Positions 1-5,084 of a DNA stretch of 5,084 nucleotides are shown here, piece by piece (position 1 is the first letter of the stretch; every line of letters starts with the position of its first letter). The DNA lies in assembly GCA_013213875.1 (NCBI GenBank), contig JABSSV010000357.1, forward strand, positions 1 through 5,084. The letters run 5' to 3'. Origin of the DNA: Lysobacterales bacterium. GTDB lineage: Bacteria > Pseudomonadota > Gammaproteobacteria > Xanthomonadales > SZUA-36. The notes under the pieces were generated by a model, which searched no databases, was not told the DNA's origin, and was given only the letters and a program-made list of their open reading frames with translations. A program made the position numbers and the translations under genes.

Positions 1-3000
1 ACCTCGCGCCGCAGGAATCGGTCCGCTATCCCGCTTCCCTGACGACGGACCTGCTCGCCAACGGGTCCTTCACGGTCCAGTCGCGCTTCAAGATTGATCC
101 GCTGGAGGGGCCGGACCAAGAGGTTGGCTATCTGTGGAGCATTCAGCGCGACAATCGCTGGTGTGCCGAGGGCTTCACCATTCTTTGGTGGCCGTCCGAC
201 AACGGCAGCGACGAGTACCGGCTGGTGCTGCGCTATGGCGACGACTGCGAGGATCCCTTCTACGACGAGAACATAATCATCGGCGCCATCCGGCCCGGAG
301 AATGGGTTGACCTTGAAATGGTGGTGGACTTTGAGGCGCAGACCCTGCAGTTTCTGGTTGATGGGAACTACATGGTCCGCCCGTTCAACAGCGATGCGCT
401 GGTCGACAATATCATTGATGGTACCGTCGGCAACGACATGTATCTGGGCTGGTACCGGGGTACCTGGTGGAGGTGGGACGCCTTCAACTCGGGGGTCACC
501 ATCGACCGCTTGGCAGTCTACGACCGTGCGCCGGCCGTAGACGGTGATCGCTTCCGTTCTGGTCTTGAGGCCCTGCGTGCCCATATCGAAGGCGCGCAGC
601 CGCTGAGCGCGGAGGAGCGCGAGGCGGCCTATCTCGATATCGCCCTGCATAAGGCAGGCCAGTACCTCGCCCATCGCGAGGCAGCGGATGCCTTCATGGC
701 CGCCTTCGAAGCGGCGAACCCGCCGCTGTTTAGCAACCGGGGCGCCCAAAATGTTGACCAATGGCCGCCGGAGGACCGGGCCATGCTCGCCCTCCAGCAG
801 GAGGTGCACGACACGGTGTTTGCCCAGGGCGAGCTGCAGGCGCTGGCGGGCCTGAAGTTCGAGGCCGCAGACGTATTTCCCGGCCGTGTCGCCAATCAGG
901 CGCCGCGTTTACGGGACCAGATTGTGGAGATCGATGCCAGCTTCGAGGCGGATCCGGCGGTGTTCTACCCGGCGGATAAGGAAGGCGCCATGCGGCCCAC
1001 GGGCTTCTACGTACCCCCCGGCGAGATCGTCCGCGTGAGGATCGACCCGGCCTGGCGCCAGGCCGGTCTGAAGGCCGTGGTCGGAGGTCATGGCAATGAC
1101 TTGTCGCGCAAGCTCCCGCGCATCAGCCGCTTCCCGCGCGTGTCCAAGAGCTATGACCTGAACCAGGCCACGGTGGGTGTCGCCAACCCCTTCGGCGGAG
1201 CGCTCTACATTAAAGTGCCCCCGGGCACGGACCTGGGCTGGATTCCTATCACCATCGACCGCGCCGTCAAGGCACCCTATTTCCGCTATCTGCCGGGCCG
1301 GGTCACGAATCTGGCTGAATGGCGCGCTGACATCGACAGCCGTCACGTTCCCTGGGCGGACTTCGAATCGGAGCACATGATGTTCACCTGGCCAGCGTCC
1401 ATCGGTGAATACTCGGACAACCCGGCCGAGGCCATGGCCCTATGGGACCAGCTCTGGGAAGGGGTGGCCGTGATGCTCGGCCGCGACTTCAGCAGGAAGA
1501 AAACCGAGTGGGCCATGCTCGACACGCAGCTGCCCTTCGGGGGTTACAGCGCCGGCTACCCGGTACCCTTCGACGATCGGTCGGCGCCGAACGGACCGGA
1601 TTTCAACGCCTTCCAGAGCTTCCGGGCGTCGCCGCTCAATATCACCGATCCGAATTATCATCGGCTGACCTCGCTGCCTGAGATCGTATTGCACGAGATG
1701 GGCCATAACATGCGCTGGCCGACCCTTGGCCCGGAGGTCGAAACCATCGCCCAGATGCCGTTCGTCGGCGGCTTCAATGGGGGACTGGGTCTGGACATCG
1801 ATGAGGCCATGACGCACTCGGCCGATGCGGACCAGAACCGTGATCAGGCCGCCATGGACTGGATCATGACCCATAATTTCCGCGATAACGCGGAGATGGG
1901 CTGCGATCCCACCATGGAACCCTGGGCCTGCCACGAACTGCGTTATCAGCATCGTGGTTATGCCAAGTACGTCGACATGGCCATGCTGTTCGGTTGGGAC
2001 AAGCTGGGCGCTACCAATCGCGTCATCTATGACCGCTGGCTGGCCCAGGGCGGCATTGAGTTCACCTACGAGAAGGAGTTCGTCGAAGATGACGAGTACC
2101 TGCGTGCGGCAGCGGATTCGCTCGGTGTGAACCCCATGCCCCTGTTCCACTTCTGGGGCGTACGCGGCACGCCGGAACTTGAGGCGGAGCTGATCCAGCT
2201 GCCGCCGAGTCCGGAAATCTACAAGCGGCTCATGCACTACCGCAGCATCGTTCCGCGCACGCGTACGGGCTTCCAGCCCTGGTACGATCACAACCGGCCC
2301 CGGGTCGATCCGGTCCATTACGATCGCTATGACTGGGCGCTCGCCAACTGGGACAGTGAGCAGCTGGGCCGGCGGGCCCTCGAGCAGATCGACCGCGTGT
2401 TGCGCCAATGGTACCCGGCGGATTACGACCCGGACGCTGAACCCTTTGTGCTTAATGCCGGCCTGAACGATGCCTGGTATAACCCGGAGACGTCGGGTCA
2501 GGGCGTCTTCGTCAATGTCTTTCCGGAGCTGCGCAAGGTGTTCATCGCCATGTTCACGTTCGAGCCGGGTTACTACCCTGCGGAAGCCGCGCAGGCCAAC
2601 ATCGGCGGTCCGGGTCAGCGCTGGCTGACAGCCCTGGGTGATTTCAACGGCAACCGCGTCGAACTGGACGTGGGCTACACCACGGGTGGGGTTTTCGACC
2701 AGGAAATCCCGGCGCCGGTGACCTCAGTCGGCCAGGGTACGCTGGTACTGGCGTTCAGTGACTGCGGCACGGCGACGCTCAACTACGATCTGACGGGTGC
2801 GGGTCTGCAGGGCACGATCCCGCTGCAGCGCGTGTCCGCGGAAAACGAGGCGCTGTGCGAAGCGCTTGCAGATGGTTCGGTCATCCAGGCCGGGCAAGGC
2901 ACTCGCGCGCGGGTGTCTGGCGCCGGGCTTGAGAATGACGGGTTTAAGCTCAACCCGGGCTTGAACGATGCCTGGTACAACCCGTCGACGGCGGGCCAGG

Positions 3001-3368
3001 GCGTGCTCATCAACGTATTCCCGGACTCGGAGCAGCTGTTTATGGCCAAATTCACCTTCGATACGGACCCACCAGCTGATGGTGAGGCGATCATCGGGGG
3101 GGCGGGCCAGCGCTGGTTTACGGCCATCGGCCCGATCGATGGCAACAGTGCTACGCTGGATGTGGCCTACACCACAGGAGGGGTCTTCGATGGCGTCAGC
3201 ACCAAGCAGCAAACCGTCACCGGCCAGGGTACGGTTTCGATCGAGTTCGCTGACTGTGGCGCAGCGACACTGGACTACGAACTGCCCGCTGCGTCTGTAG
3301 CCGGAACGATCGAACTCGAGCGTGTCGTGCGGGAGAACGAAGCGCTGTGCCGACAGCTTTCCGACTGA
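1..3368 (+). CDS. Secreted multidomain M60-like zinc metallopeptidase (5'-partial)
   Basis: The reading frame (codons starting at 3, 6, 9 and so on) is open from the left edge to TGA at 3366, followed at once by an in-frame TAG. The true start and any signal peptide lie outside the window; the ATG-like start at 225 is internal, since it would cut a sandwich domain in half. Numbering residues from base 3, the visible 1121 residues run: ConA/LamG-like domain (about 19-178), helical region (about 180-320), M60 module (about 331-722), helical linker (about 725-812), and two repeats (815-955 and 981-1119). The M60 call rests on HEMGH at 564-568 with glutamate 578 as probable third zinc ligand, the upstream TGFYVPPGE and VANPFGG blocks, and the downstream PLFHFWG block. 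M60 enzymes (SslE, AcfD, IMPa relatives) cleave glycoproteins such as mucins outside the cell; this substrate is inferred here. All eight visible cysteines fall in apparent pairs, as expected for an exported protein. The family call is strong; the biological target is unknown. Confidence 0.9.
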   Translation, partial: LAPQESVRYPASLTTDLLANGSFTVQSRFKIDPLEGPDQEVGYLWSIQRDNRWCAEGFTILWWPSDNGSDEYRLVLRYGDDCEDPFYDENIIIGAIRPGEWVDLEMVVDFEAQTLQFLVDGNYMVRPFNSDALVDNIIDGTVGNDMYLGWYRGTWWRWDAFNSGVTIDRLAVYDRAPAVDGDRFRSGLEALRAHIEGAQPLSAEEREAAYLDIALHKAGQYLAHREAADAFMAAFEAANPPLFSNRGAQNVDQWPPEDRAMLALQQEVHDTVFAQGELQALAGLKFEAADVFPGRVANQAPRLRDQIVEIDASFEADPAVFYPADKEGAMRPTGFYVPPGEIVRVRIDPAWRQAGLKAVVGGHGNDLSRKLPRISRFPRVSKSYDLNQATVGVANPFGGALYIKVPPGTDLGWIPITIDRAVKAPYFRYLPGRVTNLAEWRADIDSRHVPWADFESEHMMFTWPASIGEYSDNPAEAMALWDQLWEGVAVMLGRDFSRKKTEWAMLDTQLPFGGYSAGYPVPFDDRSAPNGPDFNAFQSFRASPLNITDPNYHRLTSLPEIVLHEMGHNMRWPTLGPEVETIAQMPFVGGFNGGLGLDIDEAMTHSADADQNRDQAAMDWIMTHNFRDNAEMGCDPTMEPWACHELRYQHRGYAKYVDMAMLFGWDKLGATNRVIYDRWLAQGGIEFTYEKEFVEDDEYLRAAADSLGVNPMPLFHFWGVRGTPELEAELIQLPPSPEIYKRLMHYRSIVPRTRTGFQPWYDHNRPRVDPVHYDRYDWALANWDSEQLGRRALEQIDRVLRQWYPADYDPDAEPFVLNAGLNDAWYNPETSGQGVFVNVFPELRKVFIAMFTFEPGYYPAEAAQANIGGPGQRWLTALGDFNGNRVELDVGYTTGGVFDQEIPAPVTSVGQGTLVLAFSDCGTATLNYDLTGAGLQGTIPLQRVSAENEALCEALADGSVIQAGQGTRARVSGAGLENDGFKLNPGLNDAWYNPSTAGQGVLINVFPDSEQLFMAKFTFDTDPPADGEAIIGGAGQRWFTAIGPIDGNSATLDVAYTTGGVFDGVSTKQQTVTGQGTVSIEFADCGAATLDYELPAASVAGTIELERVVRENEALCRQLSD
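57..533 (+). other. Concanavalin-A/LamG-like N-terminal domain of the M60 protein
   Basis: This segment encodes alternating beta-type stretches rich in aromatic residues. It begins with NGSFTVQSRFKID, continues through GEWVDLEMVVDF and LQFLVDGN, and ends with a VTIDRLAVYDRAP strand. The pattern of a 'gSFtv..rfk' opening, a 'GeWvdle' middle and a 'lyvDG' turn is typical of LamG/pentraxin-like jelly rolls, which often bind sugars or proteins. Two cysteines (residues 54 and 82 from base 3) could form a disulfide. The domain may begin before the window. Ligand binding is inferred from the fold resemblance only. Confidence 0.6.
540..960 (+). other. Alpha-helical region between ConA-like and M60 modules
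   Basis: After the sandwich domain the sequence changes to alanine-, glutamate- and leucine-rich stretches such as RSGLEALRAHIEG, SAEEREAAYLDIAL and REAADAFMAAFEAA. These look like a helical bundle or spacer of about 140 residues. There is no cysteine and no catalytic motif. Helical segments before the M60 beta-sandwich occur in other M60 proteins, so it is probably a structural part of the enzyme. I cannot name a family. Confidence 0.5.
993..2165 (+). other. Peptidase M60 (enhancin/mucinase-like) domain
   Basis: The segment starts with a beta-sandwich portion: TGFYVPPGEIVRVRI, then VGGHGNDLS, RFPRVSK and VANPFGGALYIKVPPG, an order typical of the N-terminal half of M60 modules. The catalytic half carries LPEIVLHEMGHNMRW. 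H564, E565 and H568 (bases 1692-1706) give the HExxH helix, and E578 in GPEVE (bases 1734-1736) sits after nine intervening residues, within the family's HExxH-x(8-28)-E spacing. The usual 'GWDKLG' and 'PLFHFWG' blocks follow and close the domain. Cysteines 634 and 643 may form a disulfide near the active-site half. All expected zinc ligands and the general-base glutamate are present, so the enzyme should be active. Confidence 0.85.
2445..2867 (+). repeat. C-terminal repeat domain, copy 1 (GLNDAWYNP type, 141 residues)
   Basis: This copy opens with FVLNAGLNDAWYNP and continues with TSGQGVFVNVFP, GGPGQRWLTALG, YTTGGVFD, FSDCGTATLNY and ENEALCEAL. By eye it is about 55% identical to the second copy. 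Its two cysteines (residues 921 and 952) are 31 apart, exactly as in copy 2, suggesting an intradomain disulfide. I recall similar GLxxxWYxPxxxGQG modules at the C-termini of exported gammaproteobacterial proteins, but I do not know a function or a firm family name. A beta-rich adhesion or substrate-binding module is a guess. Confidence 0.8.
2943..3359 (+). repeat. C-terminal repeat domain, copy 2 (GLNDAWYNP type, 139 residues)
   Basis: The second copy follows the first after a linker of 25 residues rich in small and charged residues. It opens with FKLNPGLNDAWYNP and repeats the blocks STAGQGVLINVFP, GGAGQRWFTAIG, YTTGGVFD, FADCGAATLDY and ENEALCRQL. It ends two residues before the stop codon. 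The cysteines (1085 and 1116) keep the 31-residue spacing of copy 1. The length difference is a short gap in the variable loop after FTF. The DNA copies are clearly diverged, so this is an old duplication, not a recent or assembly-made one. Confidence 0.8.
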
Positions 3369-3460
3369 TAGGGCCGTCAGCGCACCGGGCCTCGAGCGCG
3401 TTCCGCATCATCTAAGGGCTGCTGGTCACGGTTACCGCGCTGCGACTGAATTACCTGGCA
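3369..3460. other. Convergent intergenic gap, no clear terminator
   Basis: These 92 bases separate the ends of the forward M60 gene and the reverse M48 gene. I looked for a GC-rich hairpin followed by a T-run on either strand and found none; the best inverted match is a four-base GGCC pair near 3372-3391 with no T tract. A weak bidirectional or Rho-dependent terminator is possible but cannot be seen. The gap begins with TAG, which gives the M60 gene tandem stop codons (TGA TAG). Confidence 0.6.
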
Positions 3461-4471
3461 CTAGTCTGAGTCGCCCGAGTCACGTAGTCGGTCTTCGCTG
3501 CGCGGATGTGTCGACATCCAGGTGGCGTCGGGTAATTCGCCATTATCGCCAAACTCGCTTTCGATGCGCAGTAGCAGCGCTGACAAAACATCCGTCTCGA
3601 TGCCCTGTGACTCCAGATAGTCGAAGGCAAAATCATCGGCCTCGCGTTCAAAGTCTCGTGAGTACTTGGCCTGCATTAGAAACGTCGGCACGGTGGCGGA
3701 GAGCGCTGTAATGTTGGTGAGGTCACCGGTCAATCCAGCGATCAGCACGGCGCTGCTTGAGTTTTGCAGAATGGTGCGCAGGCCATGTCGTTCGGAAAGG
3801 TGCCCAACTTCATGGGCCAGCACGGCCATCAACTCATCATCGCTTTCGGCAATATGGACCATACCGTCGGTCATGATGACGATGCCGCCAGGTACTGCGA
3901 ACGCGTTTGGTCCGAATATCTTGGAATTGCGAAACAGCAGTTTATAGTTCTGGTACTCGGGGTCGATCGTGACCACTTCGTCAAACAGCGCCTGCACGCG
4001 GGCGATCTGCTCAGGCTCTAGCTGACTCTCGTCGAAGTAAATATTGTCCAGCACATCAACGCTTTCTTCACTGAGTGTGACATCGAGATTGGGTGGCATC
4101 GCAAAAGCGATATGCCGAGCGGCTTCCGGTACGCCGTAGGGCAGCACTGCCCAGGTGCCGACCACGACCACCACAATCGCGATAACGGCCCATCGCCATG
4201 AGCCTTCCAAAATTGACATAGTGCGGTCGTGCCCGATCTCGTCGGCGATAACCTCGCCAAACTCAGCATCTTCAAAATGCAGGCTGGCCCCGTTGGATAA
4301 CTCGATCGACCAGGTGCCGGAGCCGATCGGTTCTCTGAGTTCCGCATCGTCCAGGTGAAAGCTCAGTTCACGGCCAGCGGTTCGGAAGGTGAGCAAACGC
4401 CCGTAGCGGTGCAGTTCACCTTGCTGAGAGGCGGCGGTTTCGCCGTCAAAGTAGCGGGCCGTTATCGCCAT
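3461..4471 (-). CDS. Membrane-anchored M48 family zinc metallopeptidase
   Basis: The 336-residue protein has three parts. Residues 1-90 form a small beta-rich domain opening with ARYFDGETA, of the kind often fused to M48 peptidases downstream of DUF898 genes. One hydrophobic segment at about 95-112 (AVIAIVVVVVGTWAVLP) is a membrane anchor. Residues about 130-336 are the M48 peptidase: HEVGH at 220-224 (bases 3800-3814), the third zinc ligand E277 in FEREADDFA, a GGIVIMTDG strand before the active site, and the closing STHPRSEDR block. All catalytic residues are intact. Family members such as HtpX, BepA and LoiP degrade damaged membrane or envelope proteins; that role is inferred here. The ATG at 4471 is preferred because it overlaps the upstream stop (TGATG) and starts the fused domain properly; no strong Shine-Dalgarno is visible, consistent with coupled translation. 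Whether the catalytic domain faces periplasm or cytoplasm is not settled by the flanking charges. Confidence 0.9.
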   Translation of the reverse strand: MAITARYFDGETAASQQGELHRYGRLLTFRTAGRELSFHLDDAELREPIGSGTWSIELSNGASLHFEDAEFGEVIADEIGHDRTMSILEGSWRWAVIAIVVVVVGTWAVLPYGVPEAARHIAFAMPPNLDVTLSEESVDVLDNIYFDESQLEPEQIARVQALFDEVVTIDPEYQNYKLLFRNSKIFGPNAFAVPGGIVIMTDGMVHIAESDDELMAVLAHEVGHLSERHGLRTILQNSSSAVLIAGLTGDLTNITALSATVPTFLMQAKYSRDFEREADDFAFDYLESQGIETDVLSALLLRIESEFGDNGELPDATWMSTHPRSEDRLRDSGDSD

Positions 4472-4473
4472 CA
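4469..4473 (-). promoter_or_regulatory. TGATG stop-start overlap (translational coupling)
   Basis: On the reverse strand the TGA stop of the DUF898 gene (4473-4471) shares its A with the ATG of the M48 gene (4471-4469). The sequence just upstream (GGATGTCGACTTCGGGTTC) has no convincing AGGAG-type site. Re-initiation by ribosomes finishing the DUF898 gene is therefore the likely way the peptidase is translated, which would tie the amounts of the two proteins together. Confidence 0.75.
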
Positions 4474-5084
4474 GAACCCGAAGTCGACATCCACGTCGAA
4501 GATGTCGCCAATCTCATCGCCGAGTGCGGAGCCACCGTGGTTCTTGGCCGATACGTAGTCTTCCCAATCGTCGGCGAGCAGCACCAGCGTATTGTCAGCG
4601 CGATACTTGGCCATGCGAATCTGCGCCCACGGCGTCAGCAAACCGAGCGAGAAAGCGATGGCCAGGGCGTTGGTCGCGTACAGCACCAGCATGTCCCGCA
4701 CCGACAGAGTGGAAACACATTTATTGTTGCCCAGCGTCGAGTTGGAATAAGTGTAGTTGCGCAGCCGAACCTGCACGTACACACCGACTACGGCGTATAC
4801 GGCGAAAATACCGAGAGTCAGGATCGTAACGAAGATCTCGCCGATACGCGTGGTCTCACTGCCCGGCGCCAGCGTTACCAGCGGGGCGACAATGCCTATC
4901 AAAAGGACATATAACAAGATGCCGACTACGGTGATAACGAAGGCAGCATAGACAATACGATAGAATCGCGAGTGCTCACCGTGAAATCGGAATAGAGTTC
5001 GTCCAAAGCCCGAATTGTCGATGGCGAACTTGTTGCGCCAATACAGCGCGGTGGGTGATGCGAGGCCGAGTGAAAAGACGGTGG
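4471..5084 (-). CDS. DUF898 / YjgN-family inner membrane protein (5'-partial)
   Basis: The reverse frame is open from the right edge to TGA at 4473-4471, giving 203 visible residues. A shorter reading from a TTG at 4917 is possible, but it would start inside a membrane helix, and the upstream part fits the family well, so the gene surely continues beyond the window. Family blocks visible (numbered from base 5082) are: YWRNKFAIDNSGFG with FRFHG (14-34), a long hydrophobic stretch (about 41-71), a second hydrophobic stretch (about 81-104) followed by VRLRNYTYSNSTLG, a third (about 131-150) running into LLTPWAQIRMAKYRA (148-162), and the acidic tail SALGDEIGDIFDVDVDFGF typical of YjgN proteins. 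About 150-170 N-terminal residues are probably missing. E. coli YjgN has no established function as far as I know. Placement directly upstream of an M48 peptidase is a recurrent arrangement in proteobacteria as I recall, suggesting a partner or membrane platform for the protease. Confidence 0.85.
   Translation of the reverse strand, partial: TVFSLGLASPTALYWRNKFAIDNSGFGRTLFRFHGEHSRFYRIVYAAFVITVVGILLYVLLIGIVAPLVTLAPGSETTRIGEIFVTILTLGIFAVYAVVGVYVQVRLRNYTYSNSTLGNNKCVSTLSVRDMLVLYATNALAIAFSLGLLTPWAQIRMAKYRADNTLVLLADDWEDYVSAKNHGGSALGDEIGDIFDVDVDFGF

Noticed and set aside
225..227. The ATG at 225 as the true start of the M60 gene
   Set aside because: The upstream frame is open to the left edge and encodes the first half of the ConA-like domain; starting here would also remove any export signal. 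In the frame the ATG-like position reads as an internal leucine codon (CTG).
909..1376. A 155-codon reverse open frame
   Set aside because: Antisense shadow of the M60 beta-sandwich; its protein is rich in arginine, glycine and histidine without family features.
1440..2408. A 322-codon reverse open frame inside the M60 gene
   Set aside because: It lies exactly antisense to the conserved catalytic domain, has no recognisable motifs, and is in the register where GC-rich coding DNA commonly lacks stops on the other strand.
2724..3212. A 162-codon reverse open frame over the repeats
   Set aside because: Shadow of the strongly conserved GLNDAWYNP repeats on the forward strand; no recognisable domain.
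3372..3391. A GGCC...GGCC hairpin as a terminator of the M60 gene
   Set aside because: Only four paired bases, a long loop and no T-run after it.
3322..3711. A 129-codon forward open frame spanning the intergenic gap
   Set aside because: It overlaps the ends of both real genes out of frame, is arginine/serine-rich, and has no family resemblance.
4537..4914. A 125-codon forward open frame opposite the DUF898 gene
   Set aside because: The reverse frame shows clear YjgN-family blocks and membrane helices; this one has none.

Overview
This window holds three protein-coding genes and little else. One large forward gene is cut off by the left edge. Two short, overlapping reverse genes follow, and the upstream one of these is cut off by the right edge. 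The two transcription units converge on a gap of about 90 bases at 3369-3460. I see no RNA genes, insertion sequences, CRISPR arrays, phage genes or attachment sites. The protein families (M60-like peptidase with GLNDAWYNP-type C-terminal repeats, DUF898/YjgN, membrane-anchored M48 peptidase) and the GC-rich coding sequence suggest a gammaproteobacterium, perhaps near the Xanthomonadales or Wenzhouxiangellaceae. That placement rests on remembered family distribution, not on a marker gene.

Left two thirds (1-3368, forward): a very large, probably secreted protein with at least 1121 residues visible. It reads as a concanavalin-A/LamG-like sandwich domain, an alpha-helical stretch, and a peptidase M60 (enhancin/mucinase-like) module with a complete HEMGH zinc motif and downstream glutamate. 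After a helical linker come two tandem copies of a roughly 140-residue repeat with the signature GLNDAWYNP. Sugar-binding-like and repeat modules flanking an M60 core fit an extracellular enzyme acting on glycoproteins such as mucins. The substrate is inference.

Right third (3461-5084, reverse): a membrane protein of the DUF898/YjgN family, missing its N-terminal part in this window, overlaps by one base (TGATG) with a membrane-anchored M48 zinc metallopeptidase. They are almost certainly co-transcribed and translationally coupled. They probably work together at the inner membrane, for example in membrane-protein or envelope quality control, but the exact job of this pair is not something the sequence shows.

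Both units encode zinc metallopeptidases of unrelated families, but their convergent orientation gives no reason to think they form one system. I found no clear sign of an undescribed system. The most interesting parts are the multidomain M60 architecture with its cysteine-paired C-terminal repeats and the tightly coupled DUF898-M48 pair.
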